A DNA stretch of 63,178 nucleotides, from positions 1 through 63,178 of the forward strand of contig CAWVKK010000031.1 of assembly GCA_963929865.1 (NCBI GenBank). Direction: 5' to 3'. The notes under the pieces are model-generated. The model made no database searches and was not told where the DNA came from. It saw only the letters and a list, made by a program, of their open reading frames with translations. The stretch comes from JAGZHZ01 sp963929865 (GTDB lineage Bacteria > Bacillota > Clostridia > Lachnospirales > Lachnospiraceae). This document shows positions 1 through 7,600 of this stretch, one piece after another. Each line of letters opens with the position of its first letter. The stretch's first letter is position 1. The position numbers were made by a program, and so were the translations under genes.

Positions 1-448
1 TTTTCACCCGTTAATTGCTAATTTTCGGGTGGCTTATTCACTATACACTTTTTGGGTGGTTTACCTCTACTTCTTTGTTTCAAACTTTACAAACCTCCCG
101 AATTTTTGTGAATTTTTGGTATGCTTCTATTTGTTCTTCCTGTATGGTAACGTATTTGCAAATATTAGTCAATATGCAGTGTCAACTGCCCGCGCTCTAA
201 AGGCTGTGGGTTTGCATATCATTCTCGCTGCGAAGTACTGACAGAAAAAACATTGTGGTCAGACGGTCTCTTTGCAGCTGAAACAGTCAGTTTTTCCACC
301 GGCATCGGCTATGTAATCGCTATTGTATTATATAGGCTTTAGATATATAATGATCTATAACGTATAAATCTAATCCTTGCTTTTACGCGTGGGGAGCGCC
401 AAGGGATTGGAAAGCATGATAGGATAAAAAATAGCGGAAGGAATCAAT
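1..448. other. Region without a supported gene, upstream of coaBC
   Basis: I see no supported gene here. Two overlapping AT-rich open frames (15-200 and 29-241) encode Phe/Tyr/Leu-rich peptides without a ribosome binding site or any family resemblance. A third frame is open from about 166 to a TAG at 340-342 but has no start. It could be a decayed gene tail, and I cannot name it. A short inverted repeat (CACCCG at 5-10, CGGGTG at 26-31) may be the end of an upstream transcript. The right part holds the likely coaBC promoter. Confidence 0.5.
323..351 (+). promoter_or_regulatory. Putative sigma-A promoter of coaBC
   Basis: TTGTAT (323-328) and TATAAT (346-351) are separated by 17 bp, about 100 bp upstream of the coaBC start. 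The -10 is perfect and the -35 matches 4 of 6. Confidence 0.6.
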
Positions 449-1660
449 ATGTTAAAAGGAAAAACAATTATCTTAGGCGTCACAGGCAGCATTGCAGCGT
501 ATAAAGCGGCAGCTTTGGCGAGTATGCTCGTAAAATTACATGCCGATGTACAGGTGATTATGACAAAAAATGCGGTGAATTTTATTCATCCGATTACGTT
601 TGAAACATTGACAAACCATAAATGTATCATAGATACCTTTGACCGGAACTTTGAGTTTGAGGTAGAACATGTGGCGCTGGCAAAGAGAGCAGATCTTGTG
701 GTGATAGCGCCGGCAACGGCAAACGTGATCGCAAAACTGGCCTGCGGTCTGGCGGACGATATGCTGACTACGACAGTCCTTGCATGTGAATGCAGGAAAA
801 TAGTGGCGCCTGCGATGAATACGAGAATGTTCCACAATCCTGCCGTGCAGGAAAATATAAAAAAATTGCAGGGATACGGGATAGAAGTCATAGCGCCGGA
901 AAAAGGAATGCTTGCCTGCAAAGACATAGGAGAAGGAAAGCTTCCCGAGCCGGAGACACTGCTGGAATATATTTTAAGAGAGACGGCGCATGAAAAAGAT
1001 ATGACCGGGAAAAAAGTACTGGTGACGGCAGGACCCACAGTGGAGGCGATGGATCCGGTGCGCTACATCACGAACCACTCGACAGGGAAAATGGGATATG
1101 CGCTGGCAAGAAACTGCATGAGACGCGGCGCTGAGGTCACGCTGGTGACAGGTCCTACTTCAATTCCGAAGCCTTATTTTGTCAATGTGATACAGATTCA
1201 GAGTGCGAAAGAGATGTTTGAGGCGGTCACCTCCAGGGCGAAAGAACAGGATATCATCATAAAGGCAGCGGCGGTTGCCGATTACCGGCCAAGATATGTC
1301 AGCAGTGAAAAGATGAAAAAAAATGAAGATCAGCTCACACTGGAGCTGGAGAAGACAGACGATATCCTGAAATATTTAGGGGAGCATAAGCCGCAGAATC
1401 AGTTTTTGTGCGGATTTTCCATGGAAACTGAGCATATGGTGGAAAATTCGAAAGAAAAACTGCACAAGAAAAATCTTGATATGATTGCGGCCAACAATTT
1501 AAAACAGGCGGGAGCAGGATTTGGGACGGACACGAATGTTATCACCTTAATCACAAAAGAAGAAGTCACAGAGCTGGAACTGATGACAAAGGAAAAAGCA
1601 GCGGAAAAAATCATAGACGAGATTCTGCGGTGCATGGAGAAAAACAGGAAAAACCAATAA
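449..1660 (+). CDS. coaBC: Bifunctional phosphopantothenoylcysteine decarboxylase / phosphopantothenate-cysteine ligase
   Basis: Catalyses two steps of coenzyme A synthesis: CTP-dependent joining of 4'-phosphopantothenate to cysteine, then FMN-dependent decarboxylation. The N-terminal flavoprotein half (about 1-190) starts with GVTGSIAAYKA and has the PAMNTRMF segment and the active-site cysteine in GMLACKDIGEG. The C-terminal ligase half carries VLVTAGPT, NHSTGKMGYALA and KAAAVADYRP, which contains the catalytic lysine. At 403 residues it is full length for the fused bacterial enzyme. AGCGGAAGGAATC precedes the ATG. It is the first gene of a co-directional run that continues into small and regulatory-looking genes unrelated to CoA. 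Identification is secure. Confidence 0.97.
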   Translation: MLKGKTIILGVTGSIAAYKAAALASMLVKLHADVQVIMTKNAVNFIHPITFETLTNHKCIIDTFDRNFEFEVEHVALAKRADLVVIAPATANVIAKLACGLADDMLTTTVLACECRKIVAPAMNTRMFHNPAVQENIKKLQGYGIEVIAPEKGMLACKDIGEGKLPEPETLLEYILRETAHEKDMTGKKVLVTAGPTVEAMDPVRYITNHSTGKMGYALARNCMRRGAEVTLVTGPTSIPKPYFVNVIQIQSAKEMFEAVTSRAKEQDIIIKAAAVADYRPRYVSSEKMKKNEDQLTLELEKTDDILKYLGEHKPQNQFLCGFSMETEHMVENSKEKLHKKNLDMIAANNLKQAGAGFGTDTNVITLITKEEVTELELMTKEKAAEKIIDEILRCMEKNRKNQ

Positions 1661-1673
1661 ACGACTGACAGAA

Positions 1674-1928
1674 ATGGAAAGAGAGACGCCGAAAAAGATG
1701 AAAAAAATGTATGAGACAATATGGGAAATTTTTAACCAGTGTCCGAATAATCAGATGAGAGATATTTTTATTGACGAGATAGAAATTGAAGATGTGGATC
1801 AGTTTATCCGGGAAAAATTTAAAGGGAAGGACGTAACCTTTGAGAGAACGGATCTGAAGGACGGCACGATTATCTATGATATTACAGCGTCCGGAATCAG
1901 AGAGCGGTATTCTTTTTCAGAAATTTAG
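1674..1928 (+). CDS. Small conserved-looking protein of unknown function
   Basis: I do not recognise this protein. It is 84 residues (76 if the ATG at 1698 is used), with a basic start followed by a helical, acidic body (DEIEIEDVDQF) and a C-terminal beta-like segment (GTIIYDITASGI). There is no signal peptide, membrane segment or metal motif. It lies 13 bp after coaBC in the same direction and 80 bp before the MoxR gene, so it is probably co-transcribed. The ribosome binding site is weak for both starts; GAGAGACG ahead of the 1698 ATG is slightly better. The codon use looks like that of its neighbours, which favours a real gene. Confidence 0.55.
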   Translation: MERETPKKMKKMYETIWEIFNQCPNNQMRDIFIDEIEIEDVDQFIREKFKGKDVTFERTDLKDGTIIYDITASGIRERYSFSEI

Positions 1929-2008
1929 AATAAAAAACAGAAAAAAGACCCGCCTTACTGCCTTTATGCGGTGGATTTCCGGCTACAACGACAGGAAGGA
2001 TTTTATTT

Positions 2009-2932
2009 ATGAGTACTTTATGGAACAGCTTAGAGCAGCAGGGAATCAGCAGAGGACTGCTGGAAGATATCAAAAAATTTCGCAGGCGCTATCCGGTCGC
2101 GGAGAGCGTAAAAAAGAGGGTTGCCTGTCCGGAAGTGCCTTTTTATGGAAAAGAAGTGTTTGAGATGGCGGCGGCTGCACTGCTGGAAGGGGAAAACATC
2201 CTTTTGACCGGGGCAAAGGCGACCGGAAAAAATGTACTGGCGGAAAATCTTGCCTACGTATTCGGACGCCCCTCCTATAACATTTCTTTTCATGTGAATA
2301 TGGACAGCAGCTCTTTGATCGGCACAGATACATTTGAAGACAATCAGGTGAGACTGAGAAAGGGACCGGTTTACCTGTGCGCGCTCCACGGAGGATTTGG
2401 AATTTTCGATGAGATTAATATGGCAAAGAACGATGCGGTCTCTGTACTGCACGCAACGTTAGACGACAGAAGAATCATTGACGTGCCCGGATATGACAAG
2501 ATCGAACTGCATGAGGCGACCCGCTTTATCGGAACGATGAACTATGGGTATGCGGGCACAAGAGAACTCAATGAAGCGCTGGTTTCCAGATTTATGGTTA
2601 TTGACATGCCTCCGGTGACAGAAGAGACGCTGCACGCTGTCTTGACAGAACTGTTTCCGGACGCAAAACAAGAGGGTCTCAATCAGCTGATTGGACTTTT
2701 TTTGGACCTTCAGCTAAAGGCAGCCAACCACGAGATTTCTACAAAACCATTGGATCTAAGAGGACTGATCGGAGCGATCCGCACAATCCGGACGGGTCTT
2801 TTGCCGAGAGCCGCGGTCAGGATGGGAATTGTAAATAAGACGTTTGACCTGTTTGAAAAAGAAATTGTGGAAGACATCGTCATGACGAGGATTCCGCAGG
2901 AGTGGACAAGCAGACAGATCTTTGGCGAATAA
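2009..2932 (+). CDS. MoxR-type AAA+ ATPase
   Basis: AAA+ ATPase of the MoxR/NorQ/CbbQ type. These act with a VWA-domain partner to remodel or activate a target enzyme complex. In its 307 residues the Walker A is GAKATGKNVL (Asn after the Lys, as in several MoxR proteins), the Walker B region is GIFDEINMAK, and the sensor and arginine-finger region includes GTMNYGYAG and NEALVSRF. AGGAAGGA lies 8 bp ahead of the ATG. The stop is 10 bp before the ATG of the VWA gene, the classic two-gene arrangement. Family is clear; the client protein is unknown and no obvious client is encoded nearby. Confidence 0.88.
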   Translation: MSTLWNSLEQQGISRGLLEDIKKFRRRYPVAESVKKRVACPEVPFYGKEVFEMAAAALLEGENILLTGAKATGKNVLAENLAYVFGRPSYNISFHVNMDSSSLIGTDTFEDNQVRLRKGPVYLCALHGGFGIFDEINMAKNDAVSVLHATLDDRRIIDVPGYDKIELHEATRFIGTMNYGYAGTRELNEALVSRFMVIDMPPVTEETLHAVLTELFPDAKQEGLNQLIGLFLDLQLKAANHEISTKPLDLRGLIGAIRTIRTGLLPRAAVRMGIVNKTFDLFEKEIVEDIVMTRIPQEWTSRQIFGE

Positions 2933-2942
2933 GGGAAAGCAT

Positions 2943-4730
2943 ATGGATAATTTGAATTATGATCCGGAAGAATACAGAATGGAAATTGAGGCGAGGATGA
3001 AAAATCTGATGTGGACGGTCAGCGAGAATTATGAGCTGGACGTTCGGCTGGATGTGGATTCCTTTCAAAAATCAAAATATATCGCCATGTACGATGCAGT
3101 GAAGCAGGGCGCATTTGCCCAGTATTTTGACCGCAGTATGCTGAGTATGTATCTGGTAAAAAAAATCTACTGCCAGGCAGAAGAAGGGGCTTTGATGGAT
3201 CTGGCGCAGCTGTGCGTGGACGCCGCGGCGTATGCAAGGATTTCAGCCGAACGCCCGGGGATCCCGCAGATTCGCCAAAGAGCGATGGAAGACATTTTGG
3301 AATATGACTTTGAACAGCTTAACCGTTCCAGCGCAGGGAGAATACAGATCGCATGGATGAGAGGATGCCTAAGCGGAAGATGGGATATGGAGAGAAAGCT
3401 TTCTGAGCCGATCGAAAAAATCCGGAATCTGCAGAGCGCAGGCGATACGCAGGAGATTATACAGTGCATTGACAGCCTTTACAATCAGTGTATTGACCCG
3501 GCGTTTGAGAGGAAACATGGAACCTTGGAGCAGGTGATGAGCGTCACGCTCGAAGAGCTGAAGGAGTTTAACTGGAAGGATTATCTGGATGAGGAAGCGC
3601 AGCAGAGTATTTTGGAACAGTACATGGAGCGCGTCGCAAATCAGATCGGAAATCTGAGCTGTCAAAAAGAAACGGAAGAGAGCGGAGAGAAAGACCCTTC
3701 GAAAAAGAAACGGGTGACAGTCGTAAAAAAAGAAGATTTGGATAAAATATATCAGTATATAGAATGCAACTATGGGAGATCTTATCTGAATCCTCCGGAG
3801 CAAAAAAGAATCAATTATCAGCTTTGCAGGGGCGCCCATGCAGACTGCAGTCTGTATTATACGGACGGAATTCTGAAAAACCCGGTAAAGATAAACGCAC
3901 AGTATGTCAATGCCAAGAAGCAGAGAGAAAAAAATGAGACCGTGTACCGCAGCCACCGGAATATGGCGAAGAGGAACATTGAAATTATGACGGCAAATTT
4001 AAAGCGCTCCTTCCTGCAGAGAAATGAAACGGAAGCTGTCTTGTCCGATTACGGCGCGATAGTCCCAAGACTTTTGTGGAAGGTGGGAAAAAGCCGTGAT
4101 CCGCATTTGTTCGTAAAAGAAAATAAAAGAGAAAACTCCGATTTTGCAGTTGAAATTTTGATGGATGCGAGCGGATCGCAAAGAGACCGCCAGGGGCAGA
4201 TCGCCCTTCAGGCCTATATCATCAGCGAGGCCCTGAGCAACGTGCAGATTCCCCACAAAGTGACGAGCTTTTGTACCTTTTGGGATTACACCGTCATGCA
4301 GAGATTCCGGGAGTATGACGCCCCAAGGCAGGAAAACAAAAACATCTTTTCCTACACAACGTCGTCTAACAACCGGGACGGTCTGGCAATCCGCGCGGCA
4401 GGGGATTCTCTGCTGCAAAGACAAGAGGAAAATAAAATTTTGATTGTCTTAAGCGACGGAAAGCCAAACGATGTGATTGTCAACAGACCAAACAGCAAAA
4501 ATCCGCACAGCTATTTTGGAGAATATGCTGTGAAGGACACGGCTTTGGAAGTGCGCAGCCTCAGAAACAGGGGTGTGTTTGTGCTGGGAGTTTTTACCGG
4601 AAAGGAAGAAGACTTAAAGGCAGAACAGAAAATTTTCGGGAAGGATTTCGCGTATATTTCAGCGATTGAAAATTTTTCAAACATTGTAGGGCTTTATTTG
4701 AAGAGACTGCTGGAGTGGGAAAGGGCATAG
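2943..4730 (+). CDS. VWA-domain protein, CobT/NorD-like partner of the MoxR ATPase
   Basis: A 595-residue soluble protein with a C-terminal von Willebrand A domain. The MIDAS metal site is visible as ILMDASGS with a later LSDGKPND. The N-terminal 350 residues are helical and charged, as in the NorD/CbbO and CobT partners of MoxR ATPases. No signal peptide or membrane segment is present, so the pair should act in the cytoplasm. An upstream TTG at 2922 would overlap the MoxR gene. I chose the ATG at 2943 because AAGGGAAAG lies just ahead of it. Function beyond 'MoxR partner' cannot be read from sequence. Confidence 0.85.
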   Translation: MDNLNYDPEEYRMEIEARMKNLMWTVSENYELDVRLDVDSFQKSKYIAMYDAVKQGAFAQYFDRSMLSMYLVKKIYCQAEEGALMDLAQLCVDAAAYARISAERPGIPQIRQRAMEDILEYDFEQLNRSSAGRIQIAWMRGCLSGRWDMERKLSEPIEKIRNLQSAGDTQEIIQCIDSLYNQCIDPAFERKHGTLEQVMSVTLEELKEFNWKDYLDEEAQQSILEQYMERVANQIGNLSCQKETEESGEKDPSKKKRVTVVKKEDLDKIYQYIECNYGRSYLNPPEQKRINYQLCRGAHADCSLYYTDGILKNPVKINAQYVNAKKQREKNETVYRSHRNMAKRNIEIMTANLKRSFLQRNETEAVLSDYGAIVPRLLWKVGKSRDPHLFVKENKRENSDFAVEILMDASGSQRDRQGQIALQAYIISEALSNVQIPHKVTSFCTFWDYTVMQRFREYDAPRQENKNIFSYTTSSNNRDGLAIRAAGDSLLQRQEENKILIVLSDGKPNDVIVNRPNSKNPHSYFGEYAVKDTALEVRSLRNRGVFVLGVFTGKEEDLKAEQKIFGKDFAYISAIENFSNIVGLYLKRLLEWERA

Positions 4731-4772
4731 ATCAGATGAAAAAATCCGGCGGATCATGTTGAGGAGGACGAA

Positions 4773-5735
4773 ATGAAAAAAGCAGATATCATAAAATGGG
4801 CGGCAGGAATATACGGGATATGCACGGGAATTTCTGCGTGGAGTCTTTTTGTATGCACCGTAAAAAGAAGAAAAAAGAAAGACTGGGAAAATCAGAAAGC
4901 GGAACCAGGATCTCACCTGGAAATGATTCAGCAGAAAAACGCCTGGATCAAAAAACAAAAAACGGAGCAGGTTTCGATTGTATCATTTGACGGATTAAAG
5001 CTTCGCGGCACTTTCATACCGGCGGAAAAAAAGACGGACCGGGCGGTACTCGCCGTCCATGGGTTCCGCGCGGACGGCAGAAAAGATTTCAGCGCGCTTG
5101 CATGGTTTTATCATAGACAGGGATACCATGTGCTGATACCGGATGACAGGGCCCACGGCATGAGCGAGGGAAAATATATTGGATTTGGATGCCTCGACAG
5201 GGAAGACTGCTACCGCTGGGTTCATTATCTGGATGAAAGGCTGAAAGGAACGTGTTCGATTTTTCTCCACGGCATCTCGATGGGAGCCGCCGCCGTGCTG
5301 ATGGCAAGCTCTATGAATCTGCCGTCTTCGGTGAAGGGAATCGTGGCAGACTCACCGTACACCTCGATCTGGGAGGAATGCGTTTATCTGGCAAAAAGAG
5401 AAAGAAAGCCATGGATTTTTATGTATCCCGTTTTAAAACTGGAGAGCAAAATCTGCAAGATCGCGGCGGGATACGAGTTTGACGACTGCTCGGCGGCGGA
5501 AGAAGTAAAAGATACAAAACTGCCGGTTCTTTTCATTCACGGAAAAAAAGACCAGTTTGTCCCGAGTGAAATGTCAAAAAAAATCTATGACAACTGCGCG
5601 GGATACCGGGAGCTGTGGATGCCGGATCATGCAGGGCACGCGCAGAGCTATCATGCGGCGGGAGAAGAATATGAAAGACGCGTCCTGAAATTTATGGAAA
5701 GATGCGATCCCAAGCCCCTAAGAGAGAACGCATAG
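4773..5735 (+). CDS. Membrane-anchored alpha/beta hydrolase
   Basis: Serine hydrolase of the alpha/beta fold, 320 residues. A hydrophobic segment at about residues 9-30 should anchor it in the membrane. The oxyanion region is AVHGFRADG, the nucleophile elbow is HGISMGAA (G-x-S-x-G), the acid is in FIHGKKDQFVP and the histidine in MPDHAGHAQ. This places it with the lipase/esterase-like hydrolases common in Firmicutes; the substrate is unknown. GAGGACG precedes the ATG. It follows the VWA gene by 42 bp and may belong to the same transcript. Confidence 0.85.
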   Translation: MKKADIIKWAAGIYGICTGISAWSLFVCTVKRRKKKDWENQKAEPGSHLEMIQQKNAWIKKQKTEQVSIVSFDGLKLRGTFIPAEKKTDRAVLAVHGFRADGRKDFSALAWFYHRQGYHVLIPDDRAHGMSEGKYIGFGCLDREDCYRWVHYLDERLKGTCSIFLHGISMGAAAVLMASSMNLPSSVKGIVADSPYTSIWEECVYLAKRERKPWIFMYPVLKLESKICKIAAGYEFDDCSAAEEVKDTKLPVLFIHGKKDQFVPSEMSKKIYDNCAGYRELWMPDHAGHAQSYHAAGEEYERRVLKFMERCDPKPLRENA

Positions 5736-5750
5736 ATGCGAATATTGGAC

Positions 5751-5779
5751 TTGTAAAATAAAAAAAAATGGCATATACT
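5751..5779 (+). promoter_or_regulatory. Putative sigma-A promoter of the mrp gene
   Basis: TTGTAA (5751-5756) and TATACT (5774-5779) with a 17-bp spacer, 40 bp upstream of the mrp start. Confidence 0.55.
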
Positions 5780-5818
5780 AATCATACTGTGAAAAAACAG
5801 GAGGAGGAATGATTCACT

Positions 5819-6679
5819 ATGGCAGAAAGACAGTGCAGCAATACGAGCTGCTCGAAGGAAAGCTGCGCAGGATGCGAACACAGCAAAGAGAAGAAAAGCT
5901 TTCTGGTAGAACAGAACGCGTATTCTGACATCAAACATATCATTGGAGTCGTAAGCGGCAAAGGAGGAGTAGGCAAATCGATGGTGACAGCCTCAGCTGC
6001 CAACATGCTGGCCGCAAAAGGATACCGCGTCGGAATTTTAGACGCCGATATCACGGGACCTTCGATCCCTAAAATGTATGGCGTACACGGTCCGGCACAG
6101 GCAGACCATGAGGGAATTTATCCGATGATTACGGAAAACGATATCAAAATCATGTCGATCAATTTACTGATGCCGGACGAGGAAGCCCCGGTTATCTGGA
6201 GAGGACCTGTCATTTCAAACATGGTAAAACAGTTTTTTACGGACGTGATCTGGGGAGAGCTGGATTATCTGCTTGTCGACATGCCGCCCGGAACGGGAGA
6301 TGTGCCTTTGACAGTATTTCAGTCTCTTCCGCTTGAGGGCGTGATCATCGTTTCTTCACCGCAGGATCTTGTAAAAATGATCGTGAAAAAAGCTTATAAT
6401 ATGGCGAAGATGATGAACGTTCCGGTACTCGGGGTAGTGGAAAACTACAGCTTTGTCAAATGTCCGGACTGCGGCAGAGAAATAAAGATATTCGGGGAAA
6501 GCCACATCGATGAGATCGCAGCGGAGATCGGGGTCAAGGTGCTGGGAAAAATGCCAATTATGCCGGAGTTTGCCTCCGCGGCAGATGAGGGAAAATTTTC
6601 AGATGTGAAGAACGCGTATATAGAAGAAGTATTTCCGGTATTGAGAGAGATAAAAAAGGAACATAGCGAGACAAAGTGA
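5819..6679 (+). CDS. Mrp/NBP35-type P-loop ATPase, Fe-S cluster carrier
   Basis: Mrp/ApbC-family ATPase that binds and transfers Fe-S clusters in the cytoplasm. In its 286 residues the deviant Walker A is SGKGGVGKS, switch I is LDADITGPSIP, Walker B is DYLLVDMPPGTGD, and the bridging CxxC is KCPDCG. The N-terminus adds four cysteines in a C-x4-C-x4-C-x2-C pattern (C6, C11, C16, C19), reminiscent of the N-terminal cluster site of NBP35. GGAGGAGGAATG lies upstream of the ATG. It has its own promoter and ends at a terminator, so it is probably monocistronic. Confidence 0.93.
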   Translation: MAERQCSNTSCSKESCAGCEHSKEKKSFLVEQNAYSDIKHIIGVVSGKGGVGKSMVTASAANMLAAKGYRVGILDADITGPSIPKMYGVHGPAQADHEGIYPMITENDIKIMSINLLMPDEEAPVIWRGPVISNMVKQFFTDVIWGELDYLLVDMPPGTGDVPLTVFQSLPLEGVIIVSSPQDLVKMIVKKAYNMAKMMNVPVLGVVENYSFVKCPDCGREIKIFGESHIDEIAAEIGVKVLGKMPIMPEFASAADEGKFSDVKNAYIEEVFPVLREIKKEHSETK

Positions 6680-6689
6680 CGCAAACAGG

Positions 6690-6731
6690 AAAAAGCAGGG
6701 AAAATTCGAAAGAAAAATCCCTGTTTTTTTC
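6690..6731 (+). terminator. Rho-independent terminator after mrp
   Basis: Stem CAGGGA (6696-6701) and TCCCTG (6718-6723), followed by TTTTTTT (6724-6730). The flanking A-rich and T-rich runs extend the pairing. Confidence 0.75.
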
Positions 6732-6884
6732 TGTTTTGCTGAAAGAAAAAAGATTGTTAAAAGAGTAACAAAAATAAAAAGACAGGAAAATAGATAAAAG
6801 AAATACGGAAAAATATGAGAAAAATATATATAATATACAAAAAATGGAAAAAGATGCAAAGGAAAGAGGAAAAGGAAGATTTTG

Positions 6885-6913
6885 TTGACAAATGAAGAAA
6901 GCCGTGACATAAT
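6885..6913 (+). promoter_or_regulatory. Putative sigma-A promoter of the HPr-like gene
   Basis: TTGACA (6885-6890) and CATAAT (6908-6913) with 17 bp between. The perfect -35 stands in an AT-rich region about 90 bp ahead of the HPr-like start. The stretch from 6732 to 6884 is A-rich and holds nothing else I can name. Confidence 0.65.
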
Positions 6914-7005
6914 ACGCACAACAAAAGTTAAGCAGCTCTGAGACATAGACGAAATACGCAAAGCTTACGATCTGTTGGTTTAATAGTGAAAGAAAGGTGA
7001 GACTG

Positions 7006-7233
7006 ATGTCAGAAAGAAAAATAAAACTGAATGAATTAGAGGAAGTAAAAGAGTTTGTTTCAGCCGCAAGTCAGTGTGACTTTGATATCGACGTTTTTTA
7101 CAACAGAGTGATTATCGATGCAAAATCTATGCTTGGAGTGTTAAGCTTAGACCTGACAAAGACGCTGACAGTAAAATACGGCGGACAGGATATGAAATTT
7201 GAAAATGTACTGAGCAAATATTCTGCTTCATAA
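7006..7233 (+). CDS. HPr/Crh-like protein lacking the phosphorylatable histidine
   Basis: A 75-residue protein with the HPr fold signature DAKSMLGVLSL, matching the K-S-I-M-G-V-M-S-L region around regulatory Ser46 of HPr (here Ser41). The active-site loop that carries His15 in phosphotransferase HPr (G-[IL]-H-A-R-P) is absent: the region reads NELEEVKEFVSAAS and is about five residues shorter. It therefore cannot relay phosphate in the sugar PTS, but HPr kinase and a CcpA-type regulator could still recognise the serine site. That resembles the logic of Bacillus Crh, though Crh keeps the loop with Gln15. I chose the ATG at 7006 (AAAGGTGAG ahead) over the GTG at 6997. It has its own promoter. 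Confidence 0.8.
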   Translation: MSERKIKLNELEEVKEFVSAASQCDFDIDVFYNRVIIDAKSMLGVLSLDLTKTLTVKYGGQDMKFENVLSKYSAS

Positions 7234-7521
7234 ATAGAAAACCTTTTGTTTGCCATGGGCGCAAGCACCGCTGCCTTGAGGCGGCGGGAGGAGTCCTGTA
7301 CATTCGCTGTCACAAAAAAGTGAAAAAGAAAAAACAAAAAAGGCTGGAGACGGCGTATGACAAGCGCGCTGTCCGCACAAGAGATTTGCTTTACTGAAAA
7401 AAATAGAATCATGAAAGAACCGCAGGAAGCGCCTGAAAGACAGGGGACTGCGGTTCTTTTCTTTTTTGGTTTTCCGCAGGCACCGGCCGGGGAAAGTTCA
7501 GGCAATCCATTCGGTTTTCCC
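7234..7521 (+). other. Structured leader/intergenic region before purL
   Basis: 367 bp separate the HPr-like gene from purL and no ORF in them has a convincing start. The region holds a GC-rich hairpin (CCGCTGCC at 7268-7275, loop TTGA, GGCGGCGG at 7280-7287), a terminator-like hairpin at 7416-7465 and an imperfect pairing of GGGGAAA with TTTTCCC near 7488-7521. I could not match it to a riboswitch class that I know. Confidence 0.4.
7416..7466 (+). terminator. Terminator or attenuator hairpin upstream of purL
   Basis: AGAACCGCAG (7416-7425) pairs perfectly with CTGCGGTTCT (7448-7457), followed by TTTCTTTTTT. The 22-nt loop is large. It most simply ends the HPr-like transcript, since a separate purL promoter lies downstream. 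Confidence 0.7.
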
Positions 7522-7550
7522 TTGTCAGATTCCGGCACGGGTGATAGAAT
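7522..7550 (+). promoter_or_regulatory. Putative sigma-A promoter of purL
   Basis: TTGTCA (7522-7527) and TAGAAT (7545-7550) with a 17-bp spacer, 50 bp ahead of the purL ATG. Confidence 0.55.
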
Positions 7551-7600
7551 GTTAGAGAAGAGAGTCAACTTTGAGAAAGTCAATATGATGGAGGAGTTCA

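Noticed and set aside
15..241. Two overlapping ORFs of 61 and 70 codons at the left edge
   Set aside because: No ribosome binding site, low-complexity Phe/Tyr-rich composition, mutually overlapping and unlike any family.
7268..7300. Resemblance of GGCGGGAGGAGTCC to the 5' part of RNase P RNA
   Set aside because: The match is only a few bases, the gap is too short for RNase P RNA and no other conserved blocks follow.
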